Source: Jatrophihabitans sp035642535 (GTDB lineage: Bacteria > Actinomycetota > Actinomycetes > Mycobacteriales > Jatrophihabitantaceae). Taken from it: a stretch of DNA of 64,000 nucleotides. The stretch is taken from contig DASQSE010000097.1 of the NCBI GenBank assembly GCA_035642535.1, positions 32,429 through 96,428 of the forward strand, read 5' to 3'. Every line of letters starts with the position of its first letter. The stretch's first letter is position 1. The position numbers were made by a program, and so were the translations under genes. Under the pieces are notes generated by a model, which was not told where the DNA came from, did not search any database, and saw nothing but the letters and a program-made list of their open reading frames with translations. Positions 17,654 through 26,172 of this stretch are shown one piece after another.

Positions 17654-20300
17654 CGGGATCGGCCTTGATCACGAGGGACGTCCCGTCCGCGGGCGTTCCG
17701 TACTGCTCGCTGGGGTGGACGGTGACGGACACGGTCACCACGGCGTTCACCGGGTCCGACGTGGGGCCGACGGCGAGGATGTAGCTGCCTGCGTCGATGC
17801 GCGAGAACGTGAACCGGCCGCACGTCTCGGGATTCGTTCCCCGCGTGCGCGCCCTGGCGGTCACGGTGTCCGGGAACTCGGACGCGAGATAGAGGAAGAC
17901 CGTCCACCCGCAGCGTCCGCCGCCCGTGCTGCTGACCACCCGGCCGCTCATGGATGCCGGGCGGGCCAGCCGGACCGGTTCTTCGGCGAGCTCACCGACG
18001 CCGAGCCGGACGATCCGTGAATCCGGCACCGTGCCTGCGCCGGCCGAAACGGTCAGCGTGTACGTGCCGGGCGGCACGTTCTCGATCCGGTACTGCCCAC
18101 ACTTGCCGACCGGCCGGCTCGCCGACGTGACGGTGAACGTGACCGAACCCGAGTTCAGCGTGACGAGTGCCTCGCCGAGATGGTTCGCGCCGTCGCACAC
18201 CGCTGCGCCGTCCCGCTGCGTGATAGTGCCCTCGACGATCGCGGTCGCGGACCTCATCCGCACGTTGACGCTTGACGCAGTGACGGCGGTGCTCTGCGAA
18301 CCGCCGGTGATGTTGCCGAGCGCGTCGAGGGAGACGGAGAGCGTCTGGCTGGCGAGATCCGCGCGGGTGAACGTCATCGTGTACGTGCCCGGCAGCGGCA
18401 ACCCGCCGATCTTCCAGGAGCCGACCGGTGCGACGCTCTGCGTCTCGGTCTGGACCGTGAGCTGCCCGTCGGTGACCGAGACCGCCACTCCGGCGGCCGG
18501 CGTGTCCTGCTGCGGCGACGGGTGCACGACGGTGACCAGCCCGCTGAGCGATCCGGACGAGTGGTGCAGTGTCACCGAGACCCCGGTCAACTTCTGGCCG
18601 GCCGCGAGCGTGAGCGTCATGGTCTGCGCCGCGTAGCCGGGCTTGCGCGCCACGAGGGTGTAGGTCCCCGGCGTGGGCAGGTTGCGCAGCGTGAACGAGC
18701 CCGCGGGATTCTCGGTGAGGGACACCGTGCTCGCGCTCGTCGTCCCGGTGGTGGCGGTGACCGTGACATCACCGAGCTGCCGCCCGGACGACGACGCGAC
18801 CAGCCCCGAGATGAGCCCGTCGCCCTTGCGCAGCACGAGCTCGACGCTGCTCCGCTCCTCGCCCGCACCGACGTTGATCGTCTGGCTGGACGTGGCGTAA
18901 CCCGGTTTGGCCAGCACGAGCAGATAGGTGTTCGGCGACGGGACGTCGCTCAACGTGAACGTCCCGTCGGAGCCGATCGGCACCGTCTTGACGATCGCGT
19001 CCCCGGTGTCGGGTGGAATGCCTGGCGCCGCGCCCGGCACGGCGGGTGGGACGACGACGCTCCCGCCGCCGGCCGAGCCGTTGTCCACCGGCCGTTCGAG
19101 ATAGAGCGTCGCACCGGCGAGGTCGTCGCCGTTCACCTTGCCGCTGATCGTCGCGGGGATGCCGCCCACGGTGACGTCGAGGCCGGTGCGCACCTGCCCG
19201 GCACCGAGCCGGATCGTCGATGCGTCCGCTGCCGTGACCGCGCTCGGATACCAGAGTTGCAGGAAGTCCGCGCCGCGGAAGGCCAGCTTGTACTGGCCCG
19301 CGCTGAGATTCGACAGGTGATAGTTGCCGCCCGAGTCGGTCGCGGTCGTACCGATCGGAATCGAAGTGTCCGAGGCGTCGTACACGGCGACCGACACACC
19401 GGAGATCGGCCGGTGCGAGGTCAGCAGCCGGACGACCCCGCCCAGCCCCGAAGTCCCGACCGCCGCACCGGATTCGCGCGCGGCGGCGATCTGCAGGGCG
19501 AGGTTGCGGTCGGCGGCGCTCTGTCCGACCAGTCTGGACATCGCGATCGTGATGACGATCGCGAAGACCGTGATCGCGGCGATCAGGCCGAGCAGCGACA
19601 GCGGCCCGCGCGAGAGTAGCGAGCGCTGCACGAACGTGCCGGTCGCGACGATGTCGTCCTCGGCGTGTGCCGGCCGGGCCGCCTCCGCGTTCGGCGCGAA
19701 GAAGGGGTCGTCGGCCACCTCGTCGAGGAACAGGCTGATGATCCGCGGCGCGGGCGAGCCGATCGTCGGGCGCCGGGCGCGCGCAACCATGTCGACGACC
19801 GTGTGCTCGCCGGGCGTCAGCACGACCCGCTCCGGTTCGAACTCGAACCGGACCTTGCCCTCCGGATCCTCGGCGGCAAGGTCGGCCCGCACGATCGTGT
19901 TGCCCGAGTTCTCCACCAGCACCGTGAAGCGCGCCGCGCGCCCGGCAGTCACCATGATCGGGTCGAGACGGGCGGTGGCGGATCTGGCCGACGGCACGGT
20001 GAGGTCGATCTCGTGCACGGTCGTCGCGTGCGGCGGAGTCAGTTCCCGCACTTGGACGGCCACCCGCCGGGCGCCGGCCGGGATGCCCTTCGGCACGGTG
20101 ATGACGACGCTGACCGTGCGGGATTCCTCGGGGAACATCGACACCTGGTCGGTGTCGAGCTGCACCCAGGACGGGTCGGCGCCGAGCACCCGGATCACAT
20201 AGCCGCCGATCACCGTCGACGTGTTCATGATCGTTACGGTGAACGGCTGTGGCTGGCCCGGCGTGACGGCGGCCCGGCGCGGTGCGACCTCGACGCGCAT
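17646..20300 (-). CDS. Single-TM protein with Ig-like head and carboxypeptidase-regulatory-like repeats
   Basis: 884 residues. It has the same plan as its neighbours: about 225 N-terminal residues of Ig-like beta sequence (FTVTIMNTSTVIGGYVIRV, ARFTVLVENSGNTIVRADL), one membrane segment at about 232-256 (LSLLGLIAAITVFAIVITIA), then repeated ~80-residue beta domains with GGNYHLSNLSAGQYKLAF, GTFTLSDVPSPNTYLLVL and GSFTLRNLPTPGTYTLVA repeats. The ATG at 20300 lies one base after the upstream stop, and its own stop overlaps the start of the 2048-residue gene. This indicates obligate co-expression. No signal peptide, cell-wall anchor or catalytic motif is seen. Confidence 0.8.
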   Translation of the reverse strand: MRVEVAPRRAAVTPGQPQPFTVTIMNTSTVIGGYVIRVLGADPSWVQLDTDQVSMFPEESRTVSVVITVPKGIPAGARRVAVQVRELTPPHATTVHEIDLTVPSARSATARLDPIMVTAGRAARFTVLVENSGNTIVRADLAAEDPEGKVRFEFEPERVVLTPGEHTVVDMVARARRPTIGSPAPRIISLFLDEVADDPFFAPNAEAARPAHAEDDIVATGTFVQRSLLSRGPLSLLGLIAAITVFAIVITIAMSRLVGQSAADRNLALQIAAARESGAAVGTSGLGGVVRLLTSHRPISGVSVAVYDASDTSIPIGTTATDSGGNYHLSNLSAGQYKLAFRGADFLQLWYPSAVTAADASTIRLGAGQVRTGLDVTVGGIPATISGKVNGDDLAGATLYLERPVDNGSAGGGSVVVPPAVPGAAPGIPPDTGDAIVKTVPIGSDGTFTLSDVPSPNTYLLVLAKPGYATSSQTINVGAGEERSSVELVLRKGDGLISGLVASSSGRQLGDVTVTATTGTTSASTVSLTENPAGSFTLRNLPTPGTYTLVARKPGYAAQTMTLTLAAGQKLTGVSVTLHHSSGSLSGLVTVVHPSPQQDTPAAGVAVSVTDGQLTVQTETQSVAPVGSWKIGGLPLPGTYTMTFTRADLASQTLSVSLDALGNITGGSQSTAVTASSVNVRMRSATAIVEGTITQRDGAAVCDGANHLGEALVTLNSGSVTFTVTSASRPVGKCGQYRIENVPPGTYTLTVSAGAGTVPDSRIVRLGVGELAEEPVRLARPASMSGRVVSSTGGGRCGWTVFLYLASEFPDTVTARARTRGTNPETCGRFTFSRIDAGSYILAVGPTSDPVNAVVTVSVTVHPSEQYGTPADGTSLVIKADPGG

Positions 20301-20301
20301 C

Positions 20302-22611
20302 TCAGCCGCCCAGCCTCAGGTCCTGGTGCGCGGTCTCGCCGTCGGCGACGGTGACGATCGCGGTCTGCTGCCGCAGCCGCTTCTCGGTCACCGTCACGCT
20401 GTACGTGCCGGGCGGCAGACCGGTGATGAGATAGCCGCCGTGCGGCAGCGCGCCGCCCGGGCCGCCGACGGCCGTCGTCCACACCTGCAACCCGTTGGTC
20501 GCGGTCACTGCGGCACCGGCACAGCGCGGCTGCGGGCAGCGGCCGGTGACCTCGCCCCCGATGCTGCCGGCGCCGCGCGACAGGTGGATCGTCACCTCCG
20601 CGCCCTTGCTGTTCCCGGCGAGGGTGAACGGCACCGTCGCCGCACGGTAGCCCGGCAACTCGGCGGTCAGCGTGTACGAGCGCGGCGCCGCCAGGCCGTT
20701 GATGACGAAGGCGCCGCGCGGGTCTCCGGTGAGTGTCGTCGTACTGGGCGCGATGGCCGTCGACGCCGCGCCGCCGACGGTCAGCGTCACGTTCCCGAGG
20801 CCGTGTCCCTGCGTGTCGAGGACCCGGCCGGTGACGCTGCCGGTTCCGTCGATCAGCGTCGCGTCGAAGTGCGTCTTGATCGCCTCTTGCCCCACCCCGA
20901 CGTCGACGATCTTGGTCTTCGTGCCGTGGCCGGGGGCGCTGAACGTGACGACGTACGTCCCCGGCGTGGGAAGGTGATCCAGCGAGTACGCGCCGACCTG
21001 CCCCACGGTCGGAGTAAGCACGGTGAGCCGCGATCCGTTGACCAACGTGGAGACGGTGGCGCCGCCGATCGGCTGCCCCGCGCCGTCGTCGACCACGCCA
21101 CTGATCTGCCCCTCGCCCGCCGAGAGGGTGATCGTCGGCTCGAGCCGCTGCTCACCACCCGACACGTTGTCGACGATCGCGCTGGTCTCGTAGCCCTGCG
21201 CGGTGAACGTGAGCTCGTACGAAGCCGGGGCGGGCAGGTTCTTCAGCGTGTACTTGCCGCTCGCGTCCGTCTTGGCGGTCGCGGCCGGCTCCTGATCCGT
21301 TGCACCGACGAGCAGCCGCGCAGACACCTGAGTGATGACCGGCCGCAGCGTGTCGCCCGGATCGATGGACCCGGAGATGCTGGCCGGGCGGCCGCGAATG
21401 ACCAGCGACTTGACCGTCGTGGTGCCCTGCACCGTGGTCGGCACGGCCTGTGCCGCGCGGATCGATGTCGCGCCCGCTGCCGTGCCCGAGTACCAGACGG
21501 AGTGGAAGCCGGTCGCGGTGAACCTCAGGTAGTAGCTGATCGGGAACAGCCCGGCGAGGGTGTACGTACCGTCGGCCTGCGTGCCGGCCGAACTGACGAG
21601 GATCTGCTTGCCGTCGTGGATCCGGATCGCCTGCACCAGGATCCGGCCGACCGGCTGATGGTCGCTGGCGCCCAGCACGGTCCCGGTGATCTGCGAGCCT
21701 TCGCCGGGTGGCAGTTGGCCGTTCTTCGGCAGTGCGCCGGCCAGCACCGCCGCGGTGGACTGATAACCGACCGCCAGGGCACCGCTCGCATCGGCCTTGG
21801 TGAGCGAGAAGAACGACGCCGGCGCGTTCTTGGTGAGCGGGTCCTTCCCGAACACCTTCGCGAGGCCGAACAGGAACGCACCGGCCCAGAGCGCGACGAT
21901 GCCCGCCAGGATCAGCGCGGTCAGCAAGCCGCGGGTGAGGAGCGGGCGCTGCCGGAACTGGATCTCGGCCGTCTGCGGTTCGATCTCCGCGTCCGAATCC
22001 ATCGAGTCCGGCGGTTGGTCCAACTGCCGCGCCGACGCGCTGACGTTCACGTTGCGGTCGATGTCGCCGCCGGTGATCAGCCGCGGCGCACGCGCGGTCA
22101 GCATGACGGCCGCACTCGTCCCCGGTTCCAGGACGAGCGAGGGGCGCGAGAAGCGATACGTCAGCGACCGGTCGGCGTCCCGGGCGTCCAGGCCGACTGC
22201 GAGCTTCACGTTGCCGGGGTTCGCCACCTCGAGCACGAACCGGGCCGAGCGCCTGGCGCGGACGAGCTTGGGGCGCGCCGACAGCGTCAATTCCGGCCGC
22301 GGCGCGACCACCAGGTCCACGTCGTGGTACTGGACCGGCGCCCGCGCCCCGTGCGAAGTGATCTCGACGGCAAGCGGATGCCGCCCGGCGGGCGCATCGG
22401 TCGGCGGGGCGATCGAGATCCGCAGCTGCCCGACCGAATCGGGGAAGAGCGGGAGCAGGGCCGGCTCGGTCCGGACGCATTCCTCGGGCAGGCCGATGAC
22501 GCGCGCGCTGATCCCGTCGATCACCGCGTCGGTGTTGACGACGTCGACGATCAAGCTCGCCGCAGCCCCGGGGACGACGTCGAGCTGTTGACGCTGAAGT
22601 GTCGCGCGCAC
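20302..22611 (-). CDS. Single-TM protein with Ig-like head and carboxypeptidase-regulatory-like repeats
   Basis: 769 residues from a GTG at 22611. N-terminal Ig-like region (SLIVDVVNTDAVIDGISARV, ARFVLEVANPGNVKLAVGL), one membrane segment at about 225-249 (LLTALILAGIVALWAGAFLFG), then about six carboxypeptidase-regulatory-like domains (GTYTLAGLFPISYYLRFTATGF, GKYTLKNLPAPASYELTFTAQGY, GAYSLDHLPTPGTYVVTFSAPGH). It is the first of the three large genes and is separated by 329 bp from the DUF4255 gene, so it may have its own promoter. The end of the protein is only one base from the next start. Function unknown. Confidence 0.8.
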   Translation of the reverse strand: MRATLQRQQLDVVPGAAASLIVDVVNTDAVIDGISARVIGLPEECVRTEPALLPLFPDSVGQLRISIAPPTDAPAGRHPLAVEITSHGARAPVQYHDVDLVVAPRPELTLSARPKLVRARRSARFVLEVANPGNVKLAVGLDARDADRSLTYRFSRPSLVLEPGTSAAVMLTARAPRLITGGDIDRNVNVSASARQLDQPPDSMDSDAEIEPQTAEIQFRQRPLLTRGLLTALILAGIVALWAGAFLFGLAKVFGKDPLTKNAPASFFSLTKADASGALAVGYQSTAAVLAGALPKNGQLPPGEGSQITGTVLGASDHQPVGRILVQAIRIHDGKQILVSSAGTQADGTYTLAGLFPISYYLRFTATGFHSVWYSGTAAGATSIRAAQAVPTTVQGTTTVKSLVIRGRPASISGSIDPGDTLRPVITQVSARLLVGATDQEPAATAKTDASGKYTLKNLPAPASYELTFTAQGYETSAIVDNVSGGEQRLEPTITLSAGEGQISGVVDDGAGQPIGGATVSTLVNGSRLTVLTPTVGQVGAYSLDHLPTPGTYVVTFSAPGHGTKTKIVDVGVGQEAIKTHFDATLIDGTGSVTGRVLDTQGHGLGNVTLTVGGAASTAIAPSTTTLTGDPRGAFVINGLAAPRSYTLTAELPGYRAATVPFTLAGNSKGAEVTIHLSRGAGSIGGEVTGRCPQPRCAGAAVTATNGLQVWTTAVGGPGGALPHGGYLITGLPPGTYSVTVTEKRLRQQTAIVTVADGETAHQDLRLGG

Positions 22612-22940
22612 CGCTCAGCTTCGGCTCGGTGCGCGATCGATTGAAGCGTCCGCCGAATCAGGTGAATACGGACAATTGGGCACGCCGCTACTCCTCCCCC
22701 GAGCTCTACCAGATCCCCCGCTGCCTGGCGCGATGCGTACACAGGCGGCTGGCGTAACCTCCGGCCAAGATCGTTCTACAAAGATCGTTATTTGTCCATG
22801 TCTGTCCGGGCAGTCATTACATACGCGCCACCGCGGCTCTTTGGGCCGCCTTCCCTCGTCGCTCGCGGCCTCCTCCGTCGGCCGCTCGACTTCTCAGTCC
22901 AGGCACGGCCTCGCCACGCCGTCGCGGTCATTCCTTGCCG
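22612..22940. other. 329-bp intergenic region before the large-protein genes
   Basis: No gene is supported here in either direction; short open frames lack family-like composition. It holds a relatively AT-rich patch (about 22765-22800) with a direct repeat described separately, and is the likely promoter region for the minus-strand gene starting at 22611. Confidence 0.5.
22767..22789 (-). promoter_or_regulatory. 9-bp direct repeat upstream of the large-protein operon
   Basis: AAGATCGTT occurs at 22767-22775 and again at 22781-22789, a 14-bp period, in the AT-rich patch about 155 bp upstream of the GTG at 22611. On the coding strand it reads AACGATCTT twice. Spacing and position suit a regulator binding site or activator half-sites. 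No regulator is identified. Confidence 0.35.
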
Positions 22941-23501
22941 TCATTCCGCGCGCCTGGCAACGCTGCCGACGACGCGCGCGACGGGCGGTGCCTCGTCGTA
23001 CCAACCGGCGGAGTCGGCCGCGACGACCAGGCTCACCGTGAAGGAACCCTTGAGCTCGCCGCCGGCAGCGCGCCAGATGTCACGCAGTTGATTGCGATCA
23101 TCGCCGCCGAAGAACAGCTGCAGGTCACCGATGGAATCGTCCGGCAGGTGTGCCGCCGGAACCGAGCCCTGGCCGGCGAAGAAACTCGCGAGCCGGCCGA
23201 GCAGGTCGTGCTCCTCCAGCGAGGTGGCTGCCCATGCGCTCACCAGGTAGTTGAGATCCACCATCGGCAGCGCCCGACGGCGCTGGACCTGCCCTGCCGC
23301 GTCGACGCGCAGCCCGACCGCCTGCGCCGGTCGGCGGCTGGGCAGCACCTCGTAGAGGAACAGGCTGACGGTCGGCCGGGAGACGCCGGCCGCCCAACCG
23401 GGCGTCGGCGCGTCGAAGCTGACGTCGGCGACCTCGATCGGCAGCGGCAACTCGGCGCGCAGCATCCGATCCAGACTCTCGTCGACACGGCGAATGAACA
23501 C
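22941..23501 (-). CDS. DUF4255 (Pvc16/Afp16 N-terminal-like) protein
   Basis: 186 residues from a GTG. The sequence has DUF4255 features: an N-terminal helix (VDESLDRMLRAEL), PTVSLFLYEVLPSRR, a VDLNYLVSAWAA segment (typically LxYLxTaw in the family) and LFFGGDD..QLRDIWRAAGG ending with FTVSLVV. DUF4255 proteins are known from extracellular contractile injection systems, where Pvc16/Afp16 caps or terminates the tube. No sheath, tube, spike or baseplate gene is nearby, so here it would be solitary or serve a locus elsewhere. It starts 10 nt after the upstream helical gene and precedes three giant membrane proteins in the same direction. Confidence 0.75.
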   Translation of the reverse strand: MFIRRVDESLDRMLRAELPLPIEVADVSFDAPTPGWAAGVSRPTVSLFLYEVLPSRRPAQAVGLRVDAAGQVQRRRALPMVDLNYLVSAWAATSLEEHDLLGRLASFFAGQGSVPAAHLPDDSIGDLQLFFGGDDRNQLRDIWRAAGGELKGSFTVSLVVAADSAGWYDEAPPVARVVGSVARRAE

Positions 23502-23511
23502 GGGGACCTGC

Positions 23512-24126
23512 TCAGGGCCGCAGCCGTGGCATCGAGGTGACCATGCCGCGCGGGGCGGCGGGAGTCTTCAGCGGTGCGCGGACGACGCTGACGGTCGTGA
23601 GCACCGCGGGGGCGAGCGGCGTCGCCAGCCCGATCCGCGCGACCGGTGCGGCCGTGGGTTTGACCGCACGGCGCCGGGTCCGGCGATAGGACGCGGCGAT
23701 GGCCGAGACGTACGAGGTCCGCGCGAGGGCCTGCACATCGTCCGCGAGTGCGCCGCACCGCCTGGCGAGTTCGGCGTTGGCCTCGTCGACCAGCCGCATC
23801 ATCTCCTGCTGCTTGGTACGCGCGGGATACATGCTTCTGCCGACCGAACCGATGGCGGCTTCGGTGACCCGCACGACCTTGCGCATCTCGCTGAACGACG
23901 AGCGGGTGGCGAGCTGGAACGGCGACGCGAAGCGCTCGCCGAAGGCGGCACAGAACACGTCGAGCTGATCACCGGGCAGGCCCTCGAGATCGTCGCCCGC
24001 GAAGCGGACATCGATGCCGATCGCGGGTGCGGCGAGCAGCTTCTGTTTCAGGGGCACCGGCCAGCTCTCCGCCGTGATCACCACGCCCTGCTTCAGCTGG
24101 TCCGGCGAGATATCCGGAGCGTCCAT
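23512..24126 (-). CDS. Uncharacterised mainly helical protein upstream of DUF4255 gene
   Basis: 204 residues, family not recognised. About 150 residues are predicted helical with a charged stretch (TKQQEMMRLVDEANAELARRCGALADDVQALARTS, split here only for description), then a basic RRTRRRAVK patch and a Pro/Ala/Val-rich tail. No signal peptide or membrane segment is seen. It is the first gene of the minus-strand DUF4255 unit, with only 10 nt to that gene, so the two probably act together. It diverges from the acidic-protein gene at 24265 over a 138-bp shared promoter region. Confidence 0.65.
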   Translation of the reverse strand: MDAPDISPDQLKQGVVITAESWPVPLKQKLLAAPAIGIDVRFAGDDLEGLPGDQLDVFCAAFGERFASPFQLATRSSFSEMRKVVRVTEAAIGSVGRSMYPARTKQQEMMRLVDEANAELARRCGALADDVQALARTSYVSAIAASYRRTRRRAVKPTAAPVARIGLATPLAPAVLTTVSVVRAPLKTPAAPRGMVTSMPRLRP

Positions 24127-24264
24127 ACCTCATCCTTCGCGTCGCCGCCGCAACGTATGCCGATGAAGATCAACCGTCAACACCGGCGCGCGGTCGTTGC
24201 ACCTTTGGGCGTCGCTCGACGCGCGCGCGTCCGCTGATCGAAATTGCAGCTACGATCCGGCCTC

Positions 24265-24678
24265 ATGGGGGTCACCGTGATCATCACTCGGGACGACAAC
24301 GGCGCCCCGCAGACGCGCGAGACCTTCCCCGAGGGCGACAAGTTCGTCATCGTCGACGGCAATCTCAACGTCTACTCGGTGGACGGCGATTTGCTCGGCA
24401 CCTTCGGCTCCGGAAACTGGCTGACCTCGTTCGCCGGGGACGACACCGTGCACGTCGAGACGACCAAGCCGCCGGAGGACGACAGCAGCGACGACTTCGG
24501 GTTCGGCGACGACAGCGATAGCGACAGCAGCAGCGACCTCAGCCTCGACAGCGACACCGACACCGACACCGACACCGAGGTCGGCACCGACGCAGAAAGC
24601 GACGCGAGCTCCGAGAGCAGCGCCGAACTGCCGGAGCTGAGCCTCGACTCGAACGAGCCCGTGCTCGAGAGCACCTAG
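24265..24678 (+). CDS. Small acidic protein with Asp/Ser/Thr-rich tail
   Basis: 137 residues, not recognised. The first ~75 residues look folded and beta-rich (VTVIITRDDNGAPQTRETF, DKFVIVDGNLNVYSVDGDLL). The rest is a strongly acidic low-complexity tail of Asp-Ser and Asp-Thr dipeptides; the DNA includes four GACACC units near 24553-24576. ATG 24265 was preferred to an upstream in-frame TTG at 24244 since the conserved-looking beta start follows it. It lies divergent to the DUF4255 unit and 21 nt upstream of a basic helical gene, so the pair may form an acidic/basic complex (inference). Confidence 0.65.
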   Translation: MGVTVIITRDDNGAPQTRETFPEGDKFVIVDGNLNVYSVDGDLLGTFGSGNWLTSFAGDDTVHVETTKPPEDDSSDDFGFGDDSDSDSSSDLSLDSDTDTDTDTEVGTDAESDASSESSAELPELSLDSNEPVLEST

Positions 24679-24699
24679 TGGTCACGAAAGGCGAATGAC

Positions 24700-25083
24700 A
24701 TGCCGTCCCAACGAATCCCGCCGCTGGTCATCCAGCAATGGGGCAAGGTCAAGCACGATCTCATTCCGGTGATCGAGAAGACCAAGGGCCCCGGGATGAC
24801 CCCGGAGTTCAAGCAGGACCTTCGCAAGAAGGTGGAGACGCTGTTCGTCTCCTTCGACAAGGGTCTGCGGGACAAGCTGAAGAAGGCGTCGGAGGCGAAG
24901 AACGACGCCGAAGCCAAGAAGGCGCTCCAGGACGTCATCACGATCTCGGGTGACTACCTCTCCAAGCTCCAGACCGCGCAGAAGCAGTGGGGCACCAGTG
25001 GCCGCAGCGCAGGCGAGGTCATCGAGAAGAACCTGCTGCGCATCCGCGAGGTCGCGACCACGACGCTCAAGGCCATTCGCTAG
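24700..25083 (+). CDS. Small lysine-rich helical protein
   Basis: 127 residues, not recognised. It is largely helical with many lysines (MTPEFKQDLRKKVETLFVSF, KASEAKNDAEAKKALQDV) and contains no membrane segment or signal peptide. An AAAGG site lies 5-10 nt before the ATG. It follows the acidic-tail gene in the same direction. Codon use looks ordinary for the window. No function is proposed beyond possible pairing with its acidic neighbour. Confidence 0.65.
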   Translation: MPSQRIPPLVIQQWGKVKHDLIPVIEKTKGPGMTPEFKQDLRKKVETLFVSFDKGLRDKLKKASEAKNDAEAKKALQDVITISGDYLSKLQTAQKQWGTSGRSAGEVIEKNLLRIREVATTTLKAIR

Positions 25084-25133
25084 CGCCGAGGGCTGAAGCC
25101 GCACGCACTGCCGGACATGGCAGGGTGTGCGCT

Positions 25134-25730
25134 GTGACAGAGTCTGCCGACAAGACGAATCTGCTCCGCTACATGCAGCGTGGTCGGGACGCGCTGGTCT
25201 GGAAACTGGACGGGTTGTCCGAGTACGACGTGCGTCGCCCGATTACCCCGACGGGCACCAATCTGCTCGGCCTCGTCAAGCATGTGGCGAGCGTCGAGGC
25301 GGGGTATCTCGGCAACGTGTTCGGTCGCGACTTTCCCGAGCCGTTGCCGTGGCTGGACGACGACGCCGAGCCCAACGCCGACATGTGGGCCACTCCGGAG
25401 GAGTCCCGCGCCGACATCATCGGGCTCTACAAGCGGGTGTGGGCGAACTCGGACGCGACCGTCGAGGCGCTGCCGCTCGACGCGGTCGGCGAGGTGCCGT
25501 GGTGGCCGCCGGAGCGCCGCGAGGTCACGCTGCACCTGATCCTGTTGCACATGATCGCCGAGACCCAGCGGCACGCCGGCCACGCCGACATCGTGCGCGA
25601 GTCCATCGACGGCGCAGCGGGTGTGCTGCCGGGGGTGTCCAACATGCCGGACGAGGACCCGCAGTGGTGGGAGCGCTATCGCGAACGCGTCGAGCAGGGC
25701 GCCAAGCGGGCCGGTGGGCTGAGTGACTGA
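25134..25730 (+). CDS. DinB/DUF664-family protein
   Basis: 198 residues from GTG 25134 (an alternative GTG lies two codons upstream). The four-helix DinB fold is indicated by LLRYMQRGRDALVWKLDGLSEYDVRRP, the metal-ligand His in LVKHVASVEAGYLGNVFG and the paired ligands in LLHMIAETQRHAGHADIVRE. Actinobacterial DUF664 members are metal-binding proteins, some being mycothiol-dependent transferases. The specific reaction is unknown here. It overlaps the PPOX-type gene by 8 nt and heads a three-gene overlapping operon. Confidence 0.88.
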   Translation: MTESADKTNLLRYMQRGRDALVWKLDGLSEYDVRRPITPTGTNLLGLVKHVASVEAGYLGNVFGRDFPEPLPWLDDDAEPNADMWATPEESRADIIGLYKRVWANSDATVEALPLDAVGEVPWWPPERREVTLHLILLHMIAETQRHAGHADIVRESIDGAAGVLPGVSNMPDEDPQWWERYRERVEQGAKRAGGLSD

Positions 25731-26172
25731 GCTCGCCGCGTTCGCAGCGCTCGTGCCCGTCGACCACGGGCTGTGCGTGCTCAGCACCCTGCGCAGCGAC
25801 GGAAGCGTGCACGCCTCCGTCGTCAACGCCGGCGTGCTGCAGCACCCGCTCAGCGGCGAGCAGGTGGTCGGGCTCGTCGCCATCGGCGGCGCCCGCAAGC
25901 TGCGTTACCTCCGCGCCGACCCGCGAACCACGATCGTCGTCCGGGCGGGCTGGCAATGGGCCACCGTCGAGGGCGACGCCGAGCTCATCGGCCCCGACGA
26001 CCCGCATCCCGACGTCGACGCCGAGGCGCTGCGCGTCCTGCTGCAGGACATCTTCCGCGCCGCCGGAGGCACCCACGACGACTGGGACACCTACGACCGC
26101 GTGATGGCAGAGGAGCGCCGGACGGCGGTGCTCATCACCCCGCGCCGCGGCTACGGCACGTCGGCGCAGTGA
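25723..26172 (+). CDS. PPOX-class flavin/F420-dependent oxidoreductase-like protein
   Basis: 149 residues from GTG 25723. The split-barrel flavin/deazaflavin fold of pyridoxamine-phosphate-oxidase-like proteins is recognisable: HGLCVLSTLRSDGSVHASVV, KLRYLRADPRTTIVVRAGWQWATVEGDAEL, and the C-terminal VLITPRRGYGTS. Many actinobacterial relatives use F420 to reduce small molecules. It overlaps the DinB gene (8 nt) and the YjbR-like gene (GTGA). Cofactor choice cannot be read with certainty. Confidence 0.85.
   Translation: MTELAAFAALVPVDHGLCVLSTLRSDGSVHASVVNAGVLQHPLSGEQVVGLVAIGGARKLRYLRADPRTTIVVRAGWQWATVEGDAELIGPDDPHPDVDAEALRVLLQDIFRAAGGTHDDWDTYDRVMAEERRTAVLITPRRGYGTSAQ

Noticed and set aside
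15092..22644. Very long plus-strand open frames (858 and 807 residues) opposite the giant proteins
   Set aside because: Arg/Asp-rich shadow translations caused by high GC. The minus-strand frames show beta-repeat patterns, membrane segments and coupled junctions.
22676..23091. Short plus-strand frames in the 22.6-22.9 kb gap
   Set aside because: No ribosome site or recognisable composition; the last part overlaps the DUF4255 gene antisense.
11507..25083. Complete extracellular contractile injection system
   Set aside because: Only the DUF4255 gene points to one. No sheath, tube, spike, baseplate or AAA+ gene is present in the window.
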